Positions 1 through 4,606 of a stretch of 5,902 nucleotides of DNA are shown here, piece by piece. Both the position numbers and the translations under genes were made by a program. Below the pieces are notes generated by a model. That model was not told where the DNA came from, made no database searches, and saw nothing but the letters and a program-made list of their open reading frames with translations. This DNA comes from Desulfococcus sp. Its GTDB lineage: Bacteria; Desulfobacterota; Desulfobacteria; Desulfobacterales; Desulfosalsimonadaceae. The stretch is taken from contig JAHECJ010000158.1 of NCBI GenBank assembly GCA_024641805.1, forward strand, positions 1 through 5,902. The letters run 5' to 3'. Position 1 is the stretch's first letter, and each line of letters begins with the position of its first letter.

Positions 1-287
1 TTAATGTAGACGAAGATGGATTTATCGAAGATTTCGCCACATATAATGAATCTTGGGTAAAATATGTAAAAAAACAGGAAGGTATTGATGAATTGACGGA
101 AGAACACTGGAAAGTCATCAATGTTTTACAGGATTACTACAAGAAAAACGGTATTGCACCAATGGTCCGCATCCTTTCCAAACTGACCGGTTTCAAACTG
201 AAGCACATTTATGAATTATTCCCGTCAGGGCCGGGTAAAGGAGCTTGCAAAATGGCTGGCTTACCCAAACCGACCGGATGCGTATAA
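1..287 (+). CDS. dsrC: DsrC, sulfur carrier of dissimilatory sulfite reductase (3' part, N-terminus outside window)
   Basis: The reading frame is open from base 3 and ends at the TAA at 285-287, giving 94 residues. The family is about 105 residues long, so only around ten N-terminal residues lie outside the window. The TTG at 93 is internal, because the upstream residues (DEDGFIEDF, then SWVKYV) already match DsrC. The core reads GIAPMVRILSK, then KHIYELFPSGPGKGACKMAG, and ends in PTGCV. Both conserved cysteines are present: one in GAC and one at the penultimate position, ten residues apart. That pair separates true DsrC from TusE-like relatives, which keep only the last one. In the family, DsrC is a cytoplasmic protein that receives sulfur from siroheme-containing DsrAB as a trisulfide between these cysteines and passes it to the membrane complex DsrMKJOP. 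A terminator follows within 35 bp, so this is the last gene of its transcript. Identification is very secure. Confidence 0.97.
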   Translation, partial: NVDEDGFIEDFATYNESWVKYVKKQEGIDELTEEHWKVINVLQDYYKKNGIAPMVRILSKLTGFKLKHIYELFPSGPGKGACKMAGLPKPTGCV

Positions 288-318
288 TTCGTTTATACCA
301 TTTATGATTATGCTTTTT

Positions 319-349
319 AAAAAGCCCTGCTGCTTCAGCAGGGCTTTTT
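319..349 (+). terminator. Rho-independent terminator after dsrC
   Basis: A perfect 14-bp stem is formed by AAAAAGCCCTGCTG (319-332) and CAGCAGGGCTTTTT (336-349), with a 3-nt loop (CTT). The GC-rich core is followed by a T5 run. The A-run on the left arm means it could also terminate transcription from the other strand, though no convergent gene is visible. It ends the dsrC transcript and separates it from the yjbQ cluster. Confidence 0.93.
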
Positions 350-408
350 ATGTTCAATCCGTGTTTTTTGCAAAATCATTGCTTCATTGAAATGGCAACA
401 AACATGAA

Positions 409-430
409 ACATCCGGCTGTGGGCGGATGT
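409..430 (+). repeat. Short inverted repeat in the yjbQ leader
   Basis: ACATCCG (409-415) and CGGATGT (424-430) form a perfect 7-bp stem with an 8-nt loop. No T-run follows, so it is not a classical terminator. It lies in the 150-bp spacer between the dsrC terminator and yjbQ, and could be a leader hairpin, an operator, or chance. I could not identify a convincing sigma-70 promoter in this spacer. Confidence 0.45.
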
Positions 431-473
431 AACGTGTAATTCCAGCATCAATCGATGATATCACTTTCGATCT

Positions 474-491
474 CATTGAACGCATTGAACG
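474..491 (+). repeat. 9-bp perfect tandem duplication upstream of yjbQ
   Basis: CATTGAACG occurs twice back to back (474-482 and 483-491), and its last base is the first base of the GGGAGG ribosome binding site (491-496) of yjbQ. It may be a replication-slippage duplication. It may also slightly alter the mRNA context of the start codon, but no function can be shown from sequence. Confidence 0.7.
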
Positions 492-501
492 GGAGGCGCT
501 G

Positions 502-897
502 ATGATACCCCTGACTGTCAAAACGCGGGATAAAACACAATTTATTGATATTACCCGTGCCGTTCAGGAAAAAATCACGGCTGAAGACGTTGGAAACGGA
601 CTTTGCTTTTTATTTGTCCCTCACACCACGGCCGGGATCACCATCAATGAGAATGCCGACCCGACTGTTCAGTCTGATATTTTAAATGTATTGAATAAGA
701 TTATTCCCTGGGAGAACAACTACAAACATCTGGAAGGGAACTCACCGGCGCATGTCAAATCATCGATTGTGGGGGCGTCTGAAATAATTGCCGTCGAAAG
801 CGGCCGGCTTGCCTTAGGTACGTGGCAGGGAATATATTTCTGTGAATTTGACGGTCCGCGCACAAGACAGGTTAATATTAAATTCATAAAAGATTAA
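502..897 (+). CDS. yjbQ: YjbQ / UPF0047 family protein (annotated as secondary thiamine-phosphate synthase)
   Basis: 131 residues, the usual family length. The ATG is preceded by GGGAGG (491-496) with 5-nt spacing, which fixes the start. The family hallmarks are clear: VPHTTAGITINENADP around residues 39-54, with His41, Glu50 and Asp53; a histidine-rich middle part with His76 and His84; and the signature SGRLALGTWQGIYFCEFDGP at 100-119. It is expected to be a small cytoplasmic beta-sandwich protein that forms oligomers. The name refers to a weak thiamine-phosphate synthase activity reported for E. coli YjbQ; the true physiological role of the family is not settled. The stop codon is 3 nt before the ahbA-like start, so the two genes are almost certainly co-transcribed and translationally coupled. 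No thiamine genes or thiamine riboswitch are seen nearby, so the thiamine role gets no support from context. Family membership is secure, function is not. Confidence 0.93.
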   Translation: MIPLTVKTRDKTQFIDITRAVQEKITAEDVGNGLCFLFVPHTTAGITINENADPTVQSDILNVLNKIIPWENNYKHLEGNSPAHVKSSIVGASEIIAVESGRLALGTWQGIYFCEFDGPRTRQVNIKFIKD

Positions 898-900
898 ATA

Positions 901-1347
901 ATGGACGCAACAGATAAAGCGATACTCAATCGGATCCAATCAGACTTTCCCGTATCTTCCCGGCCGTACGAAGTTATTGCCGATGAATTCGATCTTACCG
1001 AGGATGAGATCATCCGCCGGGTGCAACAGCTGAAGGCAACCGGCATTATCCGGCGGATCGGCGGCAATTTTGTTCCGGGCAAACTCGGCTATGTCAGCAC
1101 CCTGTGCGCCGGGAAAGTTCCGGAAAATAAAATTGAAACTTTTGCCAAAACGGTGAACCGTTATACCGGTGTCACCCATAATTATGTCAGGGAAAACGAG
1201 TATAACGTGTGGTTCACTTTTATTGCGCCGTCGATGGAACTAATTGAAAAATATCTGGCGGAGATCTCTTTAAAAACCGGAATCACCGATATCATCAATC
1301 TCCCGGCCACCCATGTTTTTAAAATAAAGGCTCATTTTAATTTATAG
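901..1347 (+). CDS. ahbA: Siroheme decarboxylase subunit, AhbA-like (Lrp/AsnC-fold)
   Basis: 148 residues. It has an N-terminal winged-helix segment (about 1-55, opening MDATDKAILNRIQSDFP and reaching GIIRRIGGNF) and a C-terminal AsnC-type ferredoxin-like domain (about 62-148). It looks like an Lrp regulator but carries the siroheme decarboxylase motifs: KLGYVSTLCA (61-70), GVTHNYVR (90-97, with His93) and YNVWFTF (101-107). The enzyme removes the acetate carboxyls of rings A and B of siroheme to give didecarboxysiroheme, a step of the siroheme-dependent heme b pathway of sulfate reducers and archaea. In Desulfovibrio it is a heterodimer of AhbA and AhbB. The STLCA motif and the end NLPATHVFKIKAHFNL look more like the AhbA (alpha) subunit to me, but the choice of subunit is less certain than the family. 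The ATG follows the yjbQ stop after 3 nt with no good Shine-Dalgarno sequence, which suggests translational coupling. AhbB is not in the window. Automatic pipelines may call this a transcriptional regulator. Confidence 0.85.
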   Translation: MDATDKAILNRIQSDFPVSSRPYEVIADEFDLTEDEIIRRVQQLKATGIIRRIGGNFVPGKLGYVSTLCAGKVPENKIETFAKTVNRYTGVTHNYVRENEYNVWFTFIAPSMELIEKYLAEISLKTGITDIINLPATHVFKIKAHFNL

Positions 1348-1391
1348 TCTTTGACGGTACGCTCATCGCTTCATTCATTTTTTAGGATAAA

Positions 1392-2198
1392 ATGAAAAAT
1401 ATACGCATTGCGGCAGTGATTTCCAATTCCAGAGTCGGAGAAACCGCCAACAATCTCGAGCGGATAAACGAGTGGTCCCGAAAAGCATCTAAACACAAAG
1501 CATCTATTGTCTGCTTTCCGGAAATGGCAGTCACCGGATATCATGTCCGGCAAGAAATCATAGATGTTGCAGAGCCCATCCCCGGCCCCGTCACCCATGC
1601 TATTCAAAAGATCGCCAGAAATGAAAACGTTACCATACTCGCCGGCTTAGCGGAATCCGATTCCAACGGACATATTTATGCCACGCATGTGGTCATCTCA
1701 CCGGAGGGGTTAATCGGATCATACCGAAAAGTCCATTTAGGCCCCTCTGAAAAAGAACTATTTACCGCCGGGAACGCCATTCCTGTATTTGAAAGCCATG
1801 GGATCAAATTCGGGATACAGCTCTGCTATGACGCCCATTTCCCGGATCTTGCAACCGCCATGGCCCTCAAGGGTGCGGATGTTATTTTTATTCCCCATGC
1901 CTCCCCCAGAACCACCCCGGATGAGAAATTCAAATCCTGGATGCGTCATCTTCCGGCCCGGGCGTATGACAACGGCCTCTTTATCATCGCATGCAATCAA
2001 TGCGGGAAAAACGGGAAAGGTCTTTCTTTTCCCGGCGTCGGGATTGTTTTGAACCCTGCCGGAGAAATTATTCAGTCGTATGCGGGTATGGATGAAAAAA
2101 TGATTATGGCTGATCTGCAATCAGAAGATCTTAAAAAAATTCGATCTCATAAAATGAGATATTTTCTGCCCAACCGTCGGCCGGAAATTTACCAATGA
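1392..2198 (+). CDS. Carbon-nitrogen hydrolase (nitrilase superfamily) of unknown substrate
   Basis: 268 residues, a normal single-domain length. The catalytic Glu-Lys-Cys triad is complete: Glu44 in FPEMAVTGY, Lys113 in YRKVHLG and Cys145 in QLCYDAHFPD. Further family marks are the GADVIFIPHAS strand, ARAYDNGLFIIACNQ after it, and the closing NRRPEIY. The superfamily hydrolyses or condenses non-peptide C-N bonds of amides, carbamoyl compounds or nitriles through a cysteine thioester. The motifs do not let me choose a substrate; an amidase or carbamoylase is likelier than a true nitrilase. There is no signal peptide, so it is cytoplasmic. The ATG has AGGA (1384-1387) 4 nt upstream. It starts 44 nt after the ahbA-like gene, with no terminator between them, so it is probably in the same transcript. 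Its stop overlaps the start of the phzF remnant (ATGA, 2195-2198), which implies the two once worked as a coupled pair. Confidence 0.92.
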   Translation: MKNIRIAAVISNSRVGETANNLERINEWSRKASKHKASIVCFPEMAVTGYHVRQEIIDVAEPIPGPVTHAIQKIARNENVTILAGLAESDSNGHIYATHVVISPEGLIGSYRKVHLGPSEKELFTAGNAIPVFESHGIKFGIQLCYDAHFPDLATAMALKGADVIFIPHASPRTTPDEKFKSWMRHLPARAYDNGLFIIACNQCGKNGKGLSFPGVGIVLNPAGEIIQSYAGMDEKMIMADLQSEDLKKIRSHKMRYFLPNRRPEIYQ

Positions 2199-2380
2199 AA
2201 CGGCCATTTAAAATTCCCTATTGCCAGGTGGATGCATTTACCACCCACGTGTTTGGCGGGAACCCCGCCGGAGTCTGTCCCCTTGATTTCTGGCCGGATG
2301 ACAATATCCTGCAATCGATTGCCGCGGAAAACAATCTGTCGGAAACCGCTTTTTTTGTGAAACAGGAAACGCATTGCTGA
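2195..2380 (+). pseudogene. PhzF-family isomerase, N-terminal remnant
   Basis: The 61-codon frame is a clean match to the first fifth of PhzF-like proteins, which are normally about 260-300 residues. Visible motifs are VDAFTTHVFGGNPAGVCPL (12-30) and LQSIAAENNLSETAFFV (39-55), including Glu45, the conserved catalytic acid position of the family. Homology stops at about residue 57, then QETHC and a TGA. The expected next blocks (RWFTP and the DLCGHAT motif) are absent from all + frames downstream, and the following 320 bp are non-coding. PhzF proteins are two-lobed isomerases with the active site between the lobes, so this fragment cannot be active. One frame just downstream (around 2368-2413) could encode NALLKPEPCILTEGY before a stop, possibly a scar of the original C-terminus, but the resemblance is weak. 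The start lies inside the hydrolase stop (ATGA). The most economical reading is a large internal or 3' deletion. Confidence 0.82.
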
Positions 2381-2493
2381 AACCTGAGCCCTGTATCTTG
2401 ACGGAGGGATATTGATCAAAACAACAATAGCAACCTAATTGACGCCATTCCGAATACCACTTTTCCCCAAAAAACACGGCCATCAAATTATGA

Positions 2494-2514
2494 ATAATGG
2501 ATTATATCCATTAT
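2494..2514. promoter_or_regulatory. Inverted repeat 1, candidate upstream activator site
   Basis: ATAATGGAT (2494-2502) and ATCCATTAT (2506-2514) are perfect inverted 9-bp arms around a 3-nt centre. The centre is about 160 bp upstream of the transcription start predicted from the sigma-54 promoter, in the usual range for enhancer-binding-protein sites. Assignment as an activator site is inference from position and symmetry. Confidence 0.5.
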
Positions 2515-2520
2515 AAAATG

Positions 2521-2537
2521 TTTTACATCATGTAAAA
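2521..2537. promoter_or_regulatory. Inverted repeat 2, candidate upstream activator site
   Basis: TTTTACAT (2521-2528) and ATGTAAAA (2530-2537) are perfect 8-bp arms around a single C. Its centre is 25 bp from that of the repeat at 2494-2514 and about 136 bp upstream of the predicted start. The sequence differs from the neighbouring repeat, so they may bind different proteins or only one may be an activator site. Confidence 0.5.
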
Positions 2538-2602
2538 AAAACGGTCACTTCTTTCAGCTCTTTTTCGATTTTCTCGATATTACATCATCAAATATTCAAT
2601 TA

Positions 2603-2624
2603 TATCAAATAACTATATTTGATA
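2603..2624. promoter_or_regulatory. Inverted repeat 3 next to the -24 element, possible operator
   Basis: TATCAAATA (2603-2611) and TATTTGATA (2616-2624) are perfect 9-bp arms with a 4-nt spacer. It ends 14 bp before the -24 element, closer than typical enhancer sites. It could be an operator for a second regulator or a DNA-bending site. It is not a terminator: it has no GC core and no T-run directly after it. Confidence 0.45.
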
Positions 2625-2638
2625 CGGTCTTTTTGTTT

Positions 2639-2654
2639 TGGCGCGAATTTTGCA
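2639..2654 (+). promoter_or_regulatory. Sigma-54 (RpoN) promoter of the CoA-transferase operon
   Basis: TGGCGC (2639-2644), five bases, then TTGCA (2650-2654) matches the -24/-12 consensus TGGCAC-N5-TTGCW at all positions except one A-to-G. The invariant GG (2640-2641) and GC (2652-2653) have exactly the required spacing. The predicted start is near 2665, leaving a leader of about 37 nt before the gctA-like ATG at 2702. Transcription would need an enhancer-binding activator, which is not encoded in the window. Confidence 0.85.
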
Positions 2655-2688
2655 AGTTCAAAATTTAGATACCTGACCTTTATGCGAT

Positions 2689-2694
2689 AAGGAG
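2689..2694 (+). promoter_or_regulatory. Strong ribosome binding site of the CoA-transferase alpha gene
   Basis: AAGGAG with 7-nt spacing to the ATG at 2702. It decides for this start over the internal ATGs at 2792 and 2807, which would give a protein beginning where Acidaminococcus GctA begins. Confidence 0.88.
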
Positions 2695-2701
2695 TGCTAA
2701 G

Positions 2702-3685
2702 ATGAAGACCCTCCAGGAAGGAAAGAACCCCCTTTTTATGGACCCGGACCCCGACCAGGCCCGTGAATTTTTTCAGAAAAAACAACGGGCCATGACCGAC
2801 AAGCGGATGACGGAAAAAGAGGCGGTGGAGAAATTCATTCCGGATGGGTGTTATCTGGCCATCGGTGGATTCGGAGCCAACCGGATCCCAACCGCCATTC
2901 TCCACGAAATTCTGCGGGCGCGCCGAAAAAATCTGGGGTTCCTGGGCCATACCTCCACCCATGATTTTCAACTATTATGCGCCGGGCATTGCCTGAAAAA
3001 AATTGATATCGCCTATATTATAGGTCTTGAAGCCCGCGGGCTGTCCCCCAATGCCAGGCGGGTGATGGAATCAGGAGAAATTGAAGTATGCGAATGGACT
3101 AACTATGCCCTTTGCGTCCGTTTAAGGGCCGCGGCCGAGGGTGTCTCGTTCGGCATCGCGCGAAATATGCTGGGAACAGATACCCTTAAGATGTCAGGCG
3201 CCAAAGTCATAGAATGCCCCTTTACCGGCAAAAAGTTCGTCGCGCTGCCCGCCATATGGCCGGATGTAGCTGCCATTCACGTGCATGAGGCAGATATTTA
3301 CGGCAACTGCCACATAAGGGGGATCTCCGTCGCGGATTTAGAGCTGGCGAGGGCTGCCAAACGCGTAATCATTACCGCTGAGCGCCTGGTGGACAGTTAT
3401 GCCATCCGGATCAACCCTACCCGGACGGTGATTCCCTTTTATCTGGTGGACGCCGTGGTGGAGGTTCCTTTTGGAAGTTATCCGGGGAACATGGCGTATG
3501 AATATTTTTCCGATGAAGCGCATCTGTCGCAATGGCTCACTACAGAAAAAGACCCTGCTGAATTTCAACTATTTTTGAATAAATATATTTATGATGTATC
3601 GAGTTTTGAAGAATATCTGGAACTCTGCGGCGGCATCAAAAAATTAAAAGAACTCAGGAGACTTGAAGCGCTCGTGGACCGATAG
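2702..3685 (+). CDS. Family I CoA-transferase, alpha subunit (glutaconate CoA-transferase subunit A-like)
   Basis: 327 residues, close to GctA (about 320). Family I alpha-subunit marks run in order: DGCYLAIGGFGANRIP (49-63, glycine-rich CoA-binding loop), LGTDTLK (157-163), the strand VIECPFTGKKFVALPA (169-184), DVAAIHVHEADIYGNCHIRG (188-207) and an AKRVIITAERLVD strand with a VDAVVEVPFGSYPGN block (249-263). The part from about 231 to 310 aligns by eye with Acidaminococcus fermentans GctA. The active enzyme is a hetero-oligomer with the beta subunit encoded next, which carries the catalytic glutamate. The reaction swaps CoA between an acyl-CoA and a free carboxylate in the cytoplasm. The physiological acid here is unknown; glutaconate itself is not implied. 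About 30 N-terminal residues precede the point where classical GctA starts; from memory, similar extensions occur in related anaerobe proteins. First gene after the sigma-54 promoter. Confidence 0.92.
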   Translation: MKTLQEGKNPLFMDPDPDQAREFFQKKQRAMTDKRMTEKEAVEKFIPDGCYLAIGGFGANRIPTAILHEILRARRKNLGFLGHTSTHDFQLLCAGHCLKKIDIAYIIGLEARGLSPNARRVMESGEIEVCEWTNYALCVRLRAAAEGVSFGIARNMLGTDTLKMSGAKVIECPFTGKKFVALPAIWPDVAAIHVHEADIYGNCHIRGISVADLELARAAKRVIITAERLVDSYAIRINPTRTVIPFYLVDAVVEVPFGSYPGNMAYEYFSDEAHLSQWLTTEKDPAEFQLFLNKYIYDVSSFEEYLELCGGIKKLKELRRLEALVDR

Positions 3686-3773
3686 GCGGGCATCAGGACA
3701 ACCATCCGGCGGTTCGTGGAACGGTCATTTGTTAAATATAACAGGGTCAGCGCAATTCACGCAATAATTCATC

Positions 3774-3779
3774 AGGGAG
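3774..3779 (+). promoter_or_regulatory. Ribosome binding site that sets the CoA-transferase beta start
   Basis: AGGGAG lies 8 nt before the ATG at 3788. The same frame stays open upstream to a GTG at 3716, which has no comparable site, and the 24 extra residues it would add have no counterpart in GctB. This site therefore favours 3788. Confidence 0.85.
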
Positions 3780-3787
3780 AAAATACC

Positions 3788-4561
3788 ATGGAACCTGGCT
3801 ATAATAAAATCGAGATGATGATATGCACGGCGGCAAGATTTCTTGAAGACGGTAAAACCGTTGCTGTGGGCACGGGCGCTCCGTGTGCCGCAGCCATGCT
3901 GGCTCAAAAGGTGAACGCCCCGAATCTCGTGATCATCTTCGAAGCCGGGGGATTGGCGCCGCTTCTTCCGCAAATGCCGATTTCCGTGGGAGATTCACGG
4001 ACATTTTTCCGGGGAATCATGGCAGCGGGAATGAATGAAATGATGACAACCTGCTGCCGGGGGCTGGTGGATTATGCCTTTCTGGGAGGCGCCCAGATTG
4101 ATAAATTCGGCAACATCAATTCAACCGTTATCGGTGACTATCATAAGCCTAAAGTCCGTTTTCCGGGAAGCGGCGGTGCGAATGATTTTGCGTCTTTCTG
4201 CTGGCAAACACTGGTCATCACGGTTCAGAATAAAACCCGTTTTGTGGAAAAGGTTGATTTTATAACCTCTCCCGGATACCTGACCGGCCCGGGAGAAAGA
4301 GAAAAAGCGGGACTTCCGGCCGGAAGCGGTCCTTATAAAATCATTACGAATCTGGCGGTCATGGGATTTGATCCGGAAACAAGGGAAATGATGATTGAGT
4401 CGATTCATCAGGGGGTTGAACTAATTGATGTTTTAGAAAACTCGAGCTTTAAACCGATCATCCCTGAAAAAACGAGCATTACGCCTCCTCCATCAGAAAG
4501 AGAGCTTCAGATTCTGCGGCGTGAAGTCGATCCGAACCGCTATATCATTGGCCGTCAGTGA
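3788..4561 (+). CDS. Family I CoA-transferase, beta subunit (glutaconate CoA-transferase subunit B-like)
   Basis: 257 residues from the ATG at 3788, near the 266 of A. fermentans GctB. Key elements: VAVGTGAPCAAAMLAQ (25-40); IIFEAGG (49-55) with Glu52, which lines up with the GctB catalytic Glu54 that forms the glutamyl-CoA thioester; ISVGDSR (65-71); FLGGAQIDKFGNINST (98-113); GDYHKPKVRFPGSGGAND (116-133); and DFITSPGYLTGPG, TNLAVMGFD and a closing EVDPNRYIIGR. All the family landmarks are intact, so the enzyme should be active with the alpha subunit encoded 102 bp upstream. That gap has no terminator, only a 5-bp inverted repeat (TGTTA/TAACA, 3730-3743), so co-transcription from the sigma-54 promoter is likely. 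Substrate cannot be told from sequence; a dicarboxylic, aromatic or short-chain acid are all possible. Confidence 0.93.
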   Translation: MEPGYNKIEMMICTAARFLEDGKTVAVGTGAPCAAAMLAQKVNAPNLVIIFEAGGLAPLLPQMPISVGDSRTFFRGIMAAGMNEMMTTCCRGLVDYAFLGGAQIDKFGNINSTVIGDYHKPKVRFPGSGGANDFASFCWQTLVITVQNKTRFVEKVDFITSPGYLTGPGEREKAGLPAGSGPYKIITNLAVMGFDPETREMMIESIHQGVELIDVLENSSFKPIIPEKTSITPPPSERELQILRREVDPNRYIIGRQ

Positions 4562-4606
4562 GGGAACTTCCTGATCAAAATTTTATCATGTTAAGGCTTC
4601 ACCAAG

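Larger units (their letters stand above)
2381..2701. other. AT-rich intergenic control region, no gene
   Basis: About 320 bp without a believable reading frame on either strand. It contains the end of the phzF decay zone (to about 2413), an 8-bp palindrome TTGATCAA (2412-2419), three larger perfect inverted repeats (2494-2514, 2521-2537, 2603-2624), a sigma-54 promoter (2639-2654) and the ribosome binding site of the next gene. Base composition is clearly more AT-rich than the flanking genes. I see no Rho-independent terminator for the upstream transcript. Confidence 0.8.

Noticed and set aside
93..287. 64-codon gene starting at TTG 93
   Set aside because: It is the internal part of dsrC; the family sequence continues upstream in the same frame to base 3.
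901..1347. Calling the AhbA-like gene an Lrp/AsnC transcription factor
   Set aside because: The KLGYVSTLCA, GVTHNYVR and YNVWFTF motifs are those of siroheme decarboxylase subunits rather than of amino-acid-sensing Lrp proteins.
1351..1379. Possible sigma-70 promoter before the hydrolase (TTGACG, 17-bp spacer, TTCATT)
   Set aside because: The -35 box is good but the -10 box matches the consensus at only three of six positions, and the gene fits an operon with the upstream pair.
2412..2419. Palindrome TTGATCAA
   Set aside because: Eight bases without extension or a second copy nearby; expected often enough by chance in AT-rich DNA.
2535..2583. Minus-strand stretch reading NIEKIEKELKEVTVFFT before a stop
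   Set aside because: It looks like a coiled-coil tail, but it is only 18 codons, has in-frame stops directly upstream and no start codon. It could be a relic, but there is too little to support it.
2600..2971. 123-codon minus-strand reading frame across the sigma-54 promoter
   Set aside because: It overlaps the CoA-transferase start antisense, has no recognisable motif, and its end falls in the palindromic AT-rich region; judged a shadow frame.
3716..3787. GTG-initiated 24-residue extension of the CoA-transferase beta subunit
   Set aside because: The frame is open, but there is no ribosome site before 3716, the added residues match nothing in GctB, and AGGGAG sits correctly before the ATG at 3788.
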